Shown here: piece by piece, positions 55,486-64,000 of the stretch
Layout: each line of letters opens with the position of its first letter
Numbering within the stretch: the first letter of the stretch is position 1
Source of the DNA: Pseudocolwellia sp048296855
Lineage (GTDB): Bacteria; Pseudomonadota; Gammaproteobacteria; Enterobacterales; Alteromonadaceae
NCBI GenBank assembly: GCA_048296855.1
Contig: CP182631.1
Length of the DNA stretch: 64,000 bases
Strand: one strand, 5' to 3'
Program-made: the position numbers and the translations under genes
Notes under the pieces: model-generated
Seen by the model: the letters and a program-made list of their open reading frames with translations, nothing else
The model's database searches: none
Told to the model about the DNA's origin: nothing

Positions 55486-56253
55486 ATGTCAGATATCGCC
55501 ACTCAGTTTGCCGAAAATGGCTTTTACCATGCTAAAGGTTTATTCAACGCAGCTGAAGTTAGTGTACTTGAGAAAGATTTTGAACAAATTGTTACACAAC
55601 TAAATAACAGTAATGAAAACATCGACGCTACATGGAACGGAACAGAAACCAGACGTATAGCGTCTAAAAACGATACCATCTTGCATACTCATAATGTACA
55701 AAAGTATTCACGCAACTGGCTCGATGCATTCTTACACTCAAAATTCTTACATGTCGCTGAGCAAATATTAGGAAATGATATTATATTGCATCACTCTAAG
55801 CTGTTTCAAAAACCATCTGAAAATGGTTCTCCTTTCCCAATGCATCAAGACTGGTCATATTTCCCTACAGTCAAAGACACCATGATCGCAGGCATTATAC
55901 ATGTGAGCAATGCTACTGATGAGATGGGTTGCTTAAGAGTTTATCCTGGCTCCCATAAACTGGGAAGGATCGAAGGATCGAATGGCCGTCAGCCTAATAA
56001 GATTCTGGATCAATATCCTATTAAAAATGCTCAAGTGATTGAAGCCGAACCTGGTGACGTCGTTTTTTTCCACTACTTCACATTACATGGCTCCATGCCC
56101 AATCGCTCGAATAAAGTACGTAAAACTGTTCTTTGTCAACTTTATAATGGAGCTGATCATGTTGAACCAGAGAACAACCACCCCAACGAACGACTGGTGC
56201 TGCAAGGATGGAACCATCATATTTCTCGAGATGAAGCAGGCTACAAACTGTAA
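55486..56253 (+). CDS. PhyH-family Fe(II)/2-oxoglutarate dioxygenase
   Basis: A 255-residue cytoplasmic enzyme of the phytanoyl-CoA dioxygenase family. The iron ligands are visible as HxD in FPMHQDWSYFP (about residue 119) and the distal histidine in FTLHGSMPNRS (about 200), with the nearby arginine to hold 2-oxoglutarate. AAGGAAAA stands before the ATG. The true substrate is unknown; relatives act on small metabolites, fatty acids or natural products. The next gene in the same direction encodes a beta-propeller protein, so the pair probably acts in one pathway. Confidence 0.88.
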   Translation: MSDIATQFAENGFYHAKGLFNAAEVSVLEKDFEQIVTQLNNSNENIDATWNGTETRRIASKNDTILHTHNVQKYSRNWLDAFLHSKFLHVAEQILGNDIILHHSKLFQKPSENGSPFPMHQDWSYFPTVKDTMIAGIIHVSNATDEMGCLRVYPGSHKLGRIEGSNGRQPNKILDQYPIKNAQVIEAEPGDVVFFHYFTLHGSMPNRSNKVRKTVLCQLYNGADHVEPENNHPNERLVLQGWNHHISRDEAGYKL

Positions 56254-56500
56254 AGCAACTTCATAAAAACTCTTTAATTTTTCGTTGAAGATAGTGCTAT
56301 TTTAATCAAAATTACCAGAGCCAGTTGACCTTTACGGTATGTTTTTACAACCGCTAGTTTGGCCTTTATACCAAGCTAGCATTACCTTACAGGTTTGTTT
56401 AAACAAAATTCATACCCAAAAGTTCAAAAACCTCTAGCATCTAACTTATATTGATTGCGATAGGGTTATCTTCAACATTTAAGCTTTCAAGTGATTAATA

Positions 56501-57601
56501 ATGTCAACAATAAAAAATGCTATTACCCCTCCACATAACCTTACATCTGAATCAATAATTAACCCACACGGTATGATAGTTGGTGAAGGCAAATTTAAAT
56601 ATCGAATAAACACCAATTGGGGAAAACTTGATCCAGCAAAAATACCTGTGGAAAATTGTCACGACATCACCCTAGATTCAAAAGACCGAGTTATTATGGT
56701 GACTGATAATATTCAAAACAATTTTATTATTTACAACAAAAATGGAGAGTTACTCGAGCATTTTGGTACCGAATTCCCTGGCGCGCATGCCATAAAAATT
56801 GTTCACGAAAATTCTGAAGATTTTATGTATATTGTTGATAGCGGCTGGAAGTTAAATAGAAACTGGGATGGAGTAACAACTGGCAAGCCTGACTCCCCTT
56901 ACAACAAAGTTATTGGCCAATCAGGCTTCATTGCCAAATTAAATATGCAAGGCGATATAATATTCACTATTGGTCACCCGCAAACTATTGGAATATATAC
57001 ACCAGACATGCCGTTTAAGCCAACTGATATAGCAATAGCCCCTAATGGGGACATATATATTACTGACGGATACGGCTCCGATTACCTTATACAATACGAT
57101 AGTCAGGGGCGATATATTCACCATTGGGGTGGTCACGATAATACAGATACTCACTTAAACTTATCAAATACACATGGAATCAATATCGATTTACGAAATC
57201 CATTAGATCCCCACCTAGTGGTTAGCTCTAGAGCTGAACGAGCATTAAAATTATTTTCATTAAATGGTGAATATCGTAAAACTATTTCTGTACCAGGAGC
57301 ATGGATTGGAGGTCCTGTTTTCAAAGGTGAATATTTTTATGCCCCCGTTTGTTGGTCTGATGTTGACGGTAAAAAAACTGATAATTCAGGGTTTATTTCT
57401 ATTTTTGATAAAAATAATCAAGTAATAGCTAATATTGGTGGTGAAAAGCCAATATATATAAACGGCGAACTACAGCCAATGAAAAGCACCAAGGATATAT
57501 TTCATCATTGCCATGGAGTGTGTGTAGATGATGATGGAAACTTATATGTTAGTCAGTGGAAGGCAAATCATACATATCCGATTAAACTAGAAAAAATATA
57601 A
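56501..57601 (+). CDS. NHL-repeat beta-propeller protein (peptidyl-hydroxyglycine lyase-like)
   Basis: A 366-residue protein with six-bladed propeller repeats (HDITLDSKDRVIMVTDN, PTDIAIAPNGDIYITDGYGS, HGVCVDDDGNLYVSQW). The histidine-bearing blade ends resemble the lyase domain of peptidylglycine amidating enzymes. No signal peptide is evident, which sets it apart from secreted relatives. It follows the PhyH gene after 247 bases without a terminator. A hydroxylase followed by a lyase-like propeller would make sense for cleaving a hydroxylated substrate, but this is conjecture. Confidence 0.75.
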   Translation: MSTIKNAITPPHNLTSESIINPHGMIVGEGKFKYRINTNWGKLDPAKIPVENCHDITLDSKDRVIMVTDNIQNNFIIYNKNGELLEHFGTEFPGAHAIKIVHENSEDFMYIVDSGWKLNRNWDGVTTGKPDSPYNKVIGQSGFIAKLNMQGDIIFTIGHPQTIGIYTPDMPFKPTDIAIAPNGDIYITDGYGSDYLIQYDSQGRYIHHWGGHDNTDTHLNLSNTHGINIDLRNPLDPHLVVSSRAERALKLFSLNGEYRKTISVPGAWIGGPVFKGEYFYAPVCWSDVDGKKTDNSGFISIFDKNNQVIANIGGEKPIYINGELQPMKSTKDIFHHCHGVCVDDDGNLYVSQWKANHTYPIKLEKI

Positions 57602-57612
57602 TTCATAATGAT

Positions 57613-57702
57613 TTAACCTGAACTCGCTTAATAAATGCTTCTCTAGCAGCTATTTTTTATATTTCAATTTGTTAAGCATCTCTTAAACCGAGTTCAGGTT
57701 AA
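57613..57702. repeat. 90-bp inverted repeat, family 2 (complete copy)
   Basis: Left arm TTAACCTGAACTCGCTTAA and right arm CTTAAACCGAGTTCAGGTTA plus A, with inner ATGCTT/AAGCAT pairing as well. It lies between the convergent NHL and glycerate-kinase genes and may end both transcripts. Related single arms occur at 13898 and 45735. Confidence 0.7.
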
Positions 57703-57815
57703 TTAAATGCTGTTGATCTTTACAATAAAAAAGTAAACAACATTTGGGGCAGTTATGATGATTTAACATAACGCTCCCAAATGTGAGATTTATATTAACA
57801 GTAGATAACTAGAAA

Positions 57816-59096
57816 TTACTGCCTAGGCTCAACCATAATAACTCTAAAGTCATTCACATTGGTATGTGTTGGGCCTGTAATAATTAAATCATTCAGCGCT
57901 TCAAAAAAATGAAAACTATCATTCTTCATTAAATAATACTCAAGCGACAACCCTTTCTCTTGTGCTCGTTCTAACGTAGCTTCATCAATAAAAGCACCAG
58001 CAACATCTTTATTTCCGTCAACGCCGTCTGTATCACACGCTAACGCTGATATTCCTTTAGCACCCTTTAATTCTTTAGCTAACGCAAGCATGTATTGTTG
58101 ATTAGGTCCGCCATCCCCAGATTCTTTATCTAAAGTAACCGTAAGCTCTCCACCTGAAAAAAACAATGTGGGTTCATTCAACGTTTGCGCTTCTAAAGCG
58201 ATTTTTGCATGTTCTGCGGCGACTTTATTCGCATCACCCACTTCATCATAATTAAGAACTTTAATTTTCCATTTCGACAAATCAACACTCGCAATCGCTT
58301 TATCAATAGACTGTCGAGCATTAGCCATAATAGTAAAATTTTTAATAAGCTCTGGAGATATTGACTGATCAGAAATGCTTTCTTTAGCGGGTTCAGCAAG
58401 CAGCGCCTTTTCGACTGAAGCAATAGGCTCCCAATGGTATTTCCTTAATACACTAAGAGCTTGTTCACCTGTAGTAGAATCTTTGACCGTAGGACCCGAA
58501 GCTATAGTTGCAGGATCATCGCCTACTACGTCAGAAATAATTAAGGTATAAAACTCGCCTTTAATGGCTTGAGCTAGCTTGCCACCTTTTATTTGAGACA
58601 GTTGTTTGCGCACACAATTAATTTCGTCAATAGAAGCTCCAGAGCCTAATAAAAACTTATTTAATTGCATTTTTTCTGCAAAACTAACACCTTCAATAGG
58701 TAATGAAAGTAAAGCAGAACCTCCGCCTGAAATTAAAAAAACGACTGGTACATCTTTAGGTACGCTCTGAGCTAAAGCTAAAATTTCTTTACCTGCGTTA
58801 ATACTCCCTTCATCAGGAATAGGATGACCTGCCGTTAATATTTTAATACGACCAATACTTGAGTTATTGGTATAGCCATGGCGAGTAACAACCGTTCCAT
58901 AACATTTTTCTCCAAAGAACTCGTGCATAGTATTAGCCATATCCACAGCGGCTTTTCCTGCTCCTATTACACATAAACCGTTACTGGCATCTATATTTTC
59001 AAGATGTTTTGGCATACATACCGACGGTAGACTTTCGTTTACTGCGATTTCAAATAAATTTTGTAAGAATTTTTTAGTTTTCATTGTATTACACAC
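57816..59096 (-). CDS. type-II glycerate kinase (MOFRL family)
   Basis: A 426-residue enzyme of the GckA/TtuD family that phosphorylates D-glycerate, normally giving 2-phosphoglycerate. It has CVIGAGKAAVDMA near residue 42, LISGGGSALLSLP near 120, the NCVRKQLSQIKGGKLA segment and the late LACDTDGVDG of the MOFRL domain. It is the last of three co-directional genes after a TonB receptor and a sodium symporter. Glycerate is what a glucosyl- or mannosylglycerate hydrolase would release, and such a gene lies at the other end of the cluster. The ATG at 59084 is an alternative start. Confidence 0.9.
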   Translation of the reverse strand: MCNTMKTKKFLQNLFEIAVNESLPSVCMPKHLENIDASNGLCVIGAGKAAVDMANTMHEFFGEKCYGTVVTRHGYTNNSSIGRIKILTAGHPIPDEGSINAGKEILALAQSVPKDVPVVFLISGGGSALLSLPIEGVSFAEKMQLNKFLLGSGASIDEINCVRKQLSQIKGGKLAQAIKGEFYTLIISDVVGDDPATIASGPTVKDSTTGEQALSVLRKYHWEPIASVEKALLAEPAKESISDQSISPELIKNFTIMANARQSIDKAIASVDLSKWKIKVLNYDEVGDANKVAAEHAKIALEAQTLNEPTLFFSGGELTVTLDKESGDGGPNQQYMLALAKELKGAKGISALACDTDGVDGNKDVAGAFIDEATLERAQEKGLSLEYYLMKNDSFHFFEALNDLIITGPTHTNVNDFRVIMVEPRQ

Positions 59097-59138
59097 ATAA
59101 AATAAAAAACAAAGGACCTTTCGATCCTCTGTTAAAAG

Positions 59139-60719
59139 CTAACTAAATAACAGCGGGATTGATAAACAAATAGCGATCATCACAAAAAAGTAAGCCACTA
59201 AAATAACGATATCTTTTTTTGTTAAAATAGCAGGAGTATCAGCTAAAGAAGTTAATGATGGGTTATAAGCCATACGCTCTGTTTTATTAAAAAGTAAAAT
59301 TCCATATGCAACAACACAAGTCACAATTAACCCAACCAAGTTCCACCAAAACCAAAACAATTCAGGCACGCATAACCAGAGGAAAATATTAAATGCTACC
59401 CCCGAAAGAAGTCCAATATTAATCTGTAAAGCACATAAACGTTTATCAAAAACAGCCAATAAGAAAATGGCTAAAATAGGTCCATAAAAAACAGAGCCCA
59501 CTTTATTTATAGCTTCAATCACGGTTGCGGCGATATCACCTGCATACAGAGAAAGTGTTAAAGTAACCACTCCCCATATAATCGACGTATATTTCGCGTA
59601 TTTCATATACGTTTCATCGTCAGGCTTCTTACCAGAAATACGACAATAATCCTCTACCGTAACCGCTGATAATGAATTAATAGTTGAACTTAATGACGAC
59701 ATTGCCGCAGCTAAAATAGCCACAATTAAAATACCTATCATGCCATGAGGAAGATAGTTAATAATAAACACAGGCATCATCATATCGCTTTTATCTTGCG
59801 GTATTAACTCAGCAAAACTTGCATCAGTTAAAGCTAACGTACCAATAATTAAGCCTGAAAAACAATAAAGTAAAGTAACAGGAAAGCGTAAAAAGCCATT
59901 CGCCATCATCATTTTTTTAAGTTGGCTGGGATCTTTTGCCGAAAGTGCACGTTGGGTTTGAGTTTGGTCACAACCGTAATAAGAGGCATACAAAACGATA
60001 CCGCCGAATACCATAGGTAAAAAACCAAAGCCATCACCTTCCACACCATAGGATGAGAAATTAATCGCCTGTAAACGAGATTGATCTACGTTTTCCAATA
60101 AACTACTAATACCACCGAGATGACTTAAGCCAAAATAGATACAAGCAACCGTACCTAATACGATAATAATCATTTGAATCGCATCACCATATACAACGGC
60201 TTTCATTCCACCCTGAAGTGAATATAACAGAGTGATAACACCTACCAATACAATAGACTGCCATAATGTTATGCCCATAGTAGCAATAAGAATAAGTGAC
60301 ACAGCATAAATCATGATACCGGTAGAAAAAGCACGGCTAAATTGAAAAACAAAACTGATAACCAATCGGGAAGAACGCCCAAACCGTTGCTCTAGATAGT
60401 CGTAAATACTAACAACCCCCGAACGATACAAAACGGGTAATACAGTAGATAAAACCAAAATCATAGCTAGTGGAACAGCTAATTCGTAAGACAACCACTG
60501 CATTCCACCACCTTCTCGAAGTCCAACAAACGCAGGTGCAGATACAAAACTAATCGCCGAAAGTTGTGTTGCCATTACTGACAACGTTAGAGGCTTCCAG
60601 CCTAGTGTTCTACCACCTAAGAAATAATCAGATTTAGTTGATTGTCCCCTAAGTTTGAATCCCATATAAACAAGTAGGAAAAGATAAACAGCAATAATGC
60701 CATAATCAAGAATATTCAT
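59139..60719 (-). CDS. sodium:solute symporter (SSS family)
   Basis: A 526-residue inner-membrane protein with about thirteen helices. The SSS features are GFKLRGQSTKSDYFLGGRTL near the start, MATQLSAISFVSAPAFVGLR in helix 2 and LAAAMSSLSSTINSLSAVTV in helix 9. It is nearest to the SGLT/SLC5-like group that moves sugars and related solutes. The 43-base gap to the kinase gene indicates one operon. From context it should import the glycoside or glycerate itself. Confidence 0.9.
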   Translation of the reverse strand: MNILDYGIIAVYLFLLVYMGFKLRGQSTKSDYFLGGRTLGWKPLTLSVMATQLSAISFVSAPAFVGLREGGGMQWLSYELAVPLAMILVLSTVLPVLYRSGVVSIYDYLEQRFGRSSRLVISFVFQFSRAFSTGIMIYAVSLILIATMGITLWQSIVLVGVITLLYSLQGGMKAVVYGDAIQMIIIVLGTVACIYFGLSHLGGISSLLENVDQSRLQAINFSSYGVEGDGFGFLPMVFGGIVLYASYYGCDQTQTQRALSAKDPSQLKKMMMANGFLRFPVTLLYCFSGLIIGTLALTDASFAELIPQDKSDMMMPVFIINYLPHGMIGILIVAILAAAMSSLSSTINSLSAVTVEDYCRISGKKPDDETYMKYAKYTSIIWGVVTLTLSLYAGDIAATVIEAINKVGSVFYGPILAIFLLAVFDKRLCALQINIGLLSGVAFNIFLWLCVPELFWFWWNLVGLIVTCVVAYGILLFNKTERMAYNPSLTSLADTPAILTKKDIVILVAYFFVMIAICLSIPLLFS

Positions 60720-60835
60720 TGAAGTAACAGCCTTAGCCCAAATTTAGTGATTTAAGCAAGAATAAAATATAGTTATATGCTTTTACGCTGTGTAAATTAC
60801 ATCGGGTATTTTTTACATAACGTATAACTTTATGA

Positions 60836-60867
60836 AAAAGGCAATACTTTTATTGGTATTGCCTTTT
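60836..60867 (-). terminator. hairpin after the TonB-receptor gene
   Basis: Perfect 12-bp stem AAAAGGCAATAC with its complement and eight-base loop, 22 bases after the receptor stop on the minus strand. It may reduce read-through, giving more receptor than symporter. Confidence 0.75.
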
Positions 60868-60888
60868 ATTGGTATAACTTAATATTGA

Positions 60889-63369
60889 TTAAAAGTCATA
60901 TCTTGCTGTAATACTAACTCTACGAGGTAACACAGGACGGCCAACGAAGAATTCACCACCATTTACTTGACTATTACCTTGTCGTGGAGACCCTTCAGAA
61001 ATACCTTCACTATCAAATAAATTCCAAACCCCTAAACCTAAACGGATTTGTTGTTCATTCATAAGCTCCCATGTATAACCTAATTCTAGTGTTGAAATAG
61101 TATGACTGTCTAATACAACACTATTACTGTCGTTAGCAAAAGCTTCGCCAAAATAGCTAAATGCTATACGAGCATCAACTGCGCCGTTATTATATGCAAA
61201 GCCAATATTACCTGATAAATCTGGCTGTCTACTTGGTTCTTTACCGTCGTTATTTCCTTCTGCAAATTGAGCATCTTGATAAGTTAAGTTACCATCAATA
61301 ATAAACTCATCAGAAATATTCCATCGAGCAATAACTTCAACACCCGTTGTTTCAGTTGATAGCGTTGTTACTGTTTCAACAATCTCACCATTAAGGCCAT
61401 TTTCAAACGTAACGCCACGTCGATTATCTAAATTCGCCATAAATATTGATGCATCAATATATAAATCATCAGGAAAATACTTAATACCTAAAGTTGCTAA
61501 GGTAATATCTTCACCCTCGTAACTTTGCGGCTCACCATTTTCATTAAATTGAATACTTCTTAATTGCGGGAAGAAATACCCTTTTGAAGCATTACCATAA
61601 AGGTTAATGTCATCATCTAATTTATATAAAGCGGCTACTGAAAATGCAGCTTCTGTAGTACTAACTTCACCGTATAAAAACTGCCCATTACCAGTAGTAT
61701 TAACTTGTAAATTTGGTGCTAAACTTGGGTCATCATTTACAACAACACTTGTACTGCCTTCTGATTTTTGAGTTCCTTCAGAACGTTCAATCCTCATACC
61801 CACGTCAAACGCCCAATCATCATTTTCCATTTGATCGGTAATATATAATGCAGTACGGGTATTAGTAAGTTGCTTATTGGTATAACCAATTCCTGGCCCA
61901 ACAACACCATTTTTAGAATATTGAACTACATTTCCTGCACCATCTGTAAATGATAGATCAACTAAACGAGCATTTTTACCATCACTAAAATCAGCTAAAT
62001 AACTTGAAGTTATATTATAATCCATTTGTTCAGCATGAATAAAAAACGTACCTATATTTAACGTATGCTCAAACCCACCGCCTTCTAAAGTACCAGTAAG
62101 GTTAAATTCAGTACTGAAAAAACTACCATCACGTTGGCGATCTAATAACCTATTACCAAATAATAACGTATCATTAGGTACAGCTTTGCCTGTTTCAGAC
62201 CATGTATAGCTAGGTGTACCATATAAATCTGTTAAAGATTGTTTAGTACCATCACCATTCACATCAAAACCATGAGCTGCATTATCGGCATAACCTGCTA
62301 ACGGCTCTGGAGAATTAGCAATACCATCACCATCTAAAAAGAGGTTAAATTGATGGTCATAATCAGCTCCTTTTGCTTTAGCATTTAATGTCCAGCTATC
62401 ATTTAAGTCTTTTTCAAACTCAATAGCAATTGAGCCACCAATTGTAGAAACACCATTTCTAATAGGTGATTCATAAGTACCATCTGCTGTTGGATAAGAT
62501 AACTCAGCAGCAGAAACTGTTTGACCTACATAAACGGTACCACCATCATTACCTGTTAACCTTTCTCTGCTCTCTCCATCAAGAGGTAATGGTAAGAAAA
62601 ACTGTACTTGATCATCGATCATTTGACCTGATATTTTGAAAAAACCATCATCAAATTCTTTAAGAATGTTACCGCGTAATTGATAACCTTTGGTAGGTAA
62701 GCCTGAATCTAATGGCCCTTCGTCGTATCTATAATATCCAGACATAGCATAATATAGATTATCTTGGCTTGATAATGGTCCGCTAGTATAAAAATCGGTT
62801 CTTAAACGACCATCTTCTGCAATTTCTACTTGAACGGTACTTTCTGGATCATCTGATCCCGTTTTAGAAATATAGTTAATAATACCAACTACAGAGCCAG
62901 GTCCAAATAAGTTAGAGACACCACCGCCAACAAATTCAACACGTTCGATACCTATATCTGCACGATAATAAACATCTTGTGCTGAAGATGTTAGTCCAGA
63001 CTGAAATGTTGGCATACCATCAAAATTTAAAGGTGTAAATTGAAATTGCCCGCCAGAAGGTAAGCCTCGAACAAAAGCGTTAGTTGCAACTTCACCACCA
63101 CCGCCTTCAACTTTTATTCCCGGAACACTCATTAGCATATCAGCTTGGCTACTAAAACCTTTACGAGCCATATCTTCATTACTAAACCATGTAGTTTTTG
63201 CTGGAGTATCAGCTTCAGTACGCTGTACGCTTGAACCTGTTACAAGAATAACTTCAGTATTTTCTGCTGCTTTTTTCTTGTCTGCAGACACTTCTTCTGC
63301 AGCCCACGTAAATGTAGATGATGTAGCTAAAGCAACCATAATAACTTTAGATAATATATTTAATTTCAT
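60889..63369 (-). CDS. TonB-dependent outer-membrane receptor
   Basis: An 826-residue receptor. A signal peptide (about 1-23, ending TWA) precedes a short extension, a TonB-box-like EVILVTGSS near residue 40, and the plug domain with DMLMSVPGIKVEGGGG and NAFVRGLPSGGQFQFTPLNF. The barrel ends in the outer-membrane signature VSITARYDF. GGGGAAG lies before the ATG. In this family the plug and position next to sugar genes suggest a carbohydrate-type ligand rather than a siderophore. It leads the operon with the symporter and glycerate kinase. Confidence 0.92.
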   Translation of the reverse strand: MKLNILSKVIMVALATSSTFTWAAEEVSADKKKAAENTEVILVTGSSVQRTEADTPAKTTWFSNEDMARKGFSSQADMLMSVPGIKVEGGGGEVATNAFVRGLPSGGQFQFTPLNFDGMPTFQSGLTSSAQDVYYRADIGIERVEFVGGGVSNLFGPGSVVGIINYISKTGSDDPESTVQVEIAEDGRLRTDFYTSGPLSSQDNLYYAMSGYYRYDEGPLDSGLPTKGYQLRGNILKEFDDGFFKISGQMIDDQVQFFLPLPLDGESRERLTGNDGGTVYVGQTVSAAELSYPTADGTYESPIRNGVSTIGGSIAIEFEKDLNDSWTLNAKAKGADYDHQFNLFLDGDGIANSPEPLAGYADNAAHGFDVNGDGTKQSLTDLYGTPSYTWSETGKAVPNDTLLFGNRLLDRQRDGSFFSTEFNLTGTLEGGGFEHTLNIGTFFIHAEQMDYNITSSYLADFSDGKNARLVDLSFTDGAGNVVQYSKNGVVGPGIGYTNKQLTNTRTALYITDQMENDDWAFDVGMRIERSEGTQKSEGSTSVVVNDDPSLAPNLQVNTTGNGQFLYGEVSTTEAAFSVAALYKLDDDINLYGNASKGYFFPQLRSIQFNENGEPQSYEGEDITLATLGIKYFPDDLYIDASIFMANLDNRRGVTFENGLNGEIVETVTTLSTETTGVEVIARWNISDEFIIDGNLTYQDAQFAEGNNDGKEPSRQPDLSGNIGFAYNNGAVDARIAFSYFGEAFANDSNSVVLDSHTISTLELGYTWELMNEQQIRLGLGVWNLFDSEGISEGSPRQGNSQVNGGEFFVGRPVLPRRVSITARYDF

Positions 63370-63661
63370 TTCTTACTTCCCCGTATAACATGTTGATATT
63401 TAATTGTTTTAAAATTCATGTCCAGTTATTAATAAACAAAATGTTTGCAGTTAACTCAATTTAATATAGTTCATTTCACGATAAATTCTATCTTAGATTT
63501 TAGTTAACCTATTTTTTGCTTGTTTACTAATTACTCACTACAGTAAAACATATAGTTTTTTTCATTTCAACCCAAAATAGGTTTTATTTATCTTGATATC
63601 GAGTTCGATTTAATGATTTAATACCCATAACGAGTTATTTATATTTAGAGAGAGTATAAAA
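63370..63661. promoter_or_regulatory. divergent promoter region of the glycerate-glycoside locus
   Basis: A 292-base AT-rich space from which the receptor operon and the GH63 gene diverge. It contains an inverted pair, AACCTATTTT at 63506-63515 and AAAATAGGTT at 63574-63583, which could bind a regulator and bend the DNA. No regulator gene is adjacent within the window. Confidence 0.45.
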
Positions 63662-64000
63662 ATGACAGATAAAAATGCATTAATAGAGCAAGCAAAAAAT
63701 ATTTTAAAACGGAACGATGTAGACGGTTACACAGTGCCTACACATGACTTATATCCCTTTCAGTGGAATTGGGATGCCGCTATTACCGCCTTAGGATGGA
63801 TGAAATTTGATGAAAGCCGTGCATGGCTAGAAATAGAAATGCTATTAAAAGGTCAATGGGATAATGGCATGGTGCCACATATTATTTTTCATAAGCCTGT
63901 AGATACCTATTTCCCAGGACCAGATGTTTGGGGGGTTAAAAATGAGATCCCAACAACGGCAATATCACAACCTCCTGTACTTGTTAGTATAGTTAAAATT
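63662..64000 (+). CDS. GH63-type glucosylglycerate/mannosylglycerate hydrolase, 5' part
   Basis: 113 residues are visible; the gene runs off the right edge. The start MTDKNALIEQAKNILKRND has AGAGAGAG about eight bases upstream. The sequence YTVPTHDLYPFQWNWDAAIT near residue 24, the later GMVPHIIF and the ISQPPVLV segments match the (alpha/alpha)6 GH63 group that includes bacterial mannosylglycerate and glucosylglycerate hydrolases. Other GH63 or GH37-like trehalase-type enzymes share parts of this. Divergent from a receptor, symporter and glycerate kinase, it fits release of glycerate from its glycoside in the cytoplasm. Catalytic residues further on are not visible. Confidence 0.75.
   Translation, partial: MTDKNALIEQAKNILKRNDVDGYTVPTHDLYPFQWNWDAAITALGWMKFDESRAWLEIEMLLKGQWDNGMVPHIIFHKPVDTYFPGPDVWGVKNEIPTTAISQPPVLVSIVKI

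Noticed and set aside
59139..60719. Proline or pantothenate specificity of the sodium symporter
   Set aside because: The family signature is shared across substrates, and the kinase and hydrolase context points elsewhere; no specific substrate can be read from the sequence.

Overview
The window is chromosomal DNA of an AT-rich marine gammaproteobacterium, most probably of the Alteromonadales (Colwellia/Thalassotalea type). This rests on gene order (the leuS-lptE-holA-nadD-rsfS-rlmH-mrdA-rodA-rlpA-dacA-ybeD-lipB-lipA block of enteric bacteria is kept almost intact), on protein families typical of that order (ECF sigma with a DUF3379 partner, ExoP-like GH3, long periplasmic-propeller GGDEF-EAL sensors), and on dispersed short palindromic repeats. 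No rRNA, tRNA, CRISPR array, transposase or prophage gene was recognised.

Layout. 1-2175 (minus): 5' part of a Lon-like ATP-dependent protease and a YbeL-type zinc-ribbon protein. 2384-16116 (plus): leucyl-tRNA synthetase, LPS assembly, DNA polymerase delta, NAD synthesis, ribosome maturation, cell elongation (PBP2, RodA, RlpA, PBP5) and lipoate synthesis. 16219-19283: a nitric-oxide defence pair, norR and hmp, divergent, with visible NorR half-sites and a sigma-54 promoter. 19422-24302: MFS transporter, aroC, prmB, smrB, sixA, with a nested repeat element at 20666-21023. 24513-32106: a large M16 peptidase and a 1525-residue periplasmic-propeller/PAS/GGDEF/EAL sensor. 32351-33056: three very small genes, including a peptide made of near-identical 16-residue repeats. 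33258-36733 (minus): fadI-fadJ beta-oxidation pair behind a FadR-like palindrome. 37076-44176: a MoxR/DUF58/DUF4381/VWA/VWA-TPR/BatD operon. 44347-45621: ECF sigma factor and its putative anti-sigma partner, the latter interrupted by a frame change at a run of seven A. 45998-47218: EAL-HDOD protein.

47320-64000 is an accessory sugar region. First comes a beta-glucoside set: a GH3 lipoprotein, a GH1 beta-glucosidase, a GPH-family symporter and a LacI regulator, with a LacI-type operator between the two hydrolases. Next is a small island of an AraC regulator, a PhyH-type dioxygenase and an NHL beta-propeller protein. Last is a set of TonB receptor, sodium:solute symporter and type-II glycerate kinase (minus), divergent from a GH63-type hydrolase that runs off the right edge. 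The last group reads as a catabolic route for glucosylglycerate or mannosylglycerate (digeneaside, a red-algal photosynthate): outer-membrane uptake, inner-membrane uptake, hydrolysis to sugar plus glycerate, and phosphorylation of glycerate into glycolysis.

The observations most worth following are that glycerate-glycoside locus, the repeat peptide with its 34-residue partner, and the possible -1 frameshift in the anti-sigma gene.
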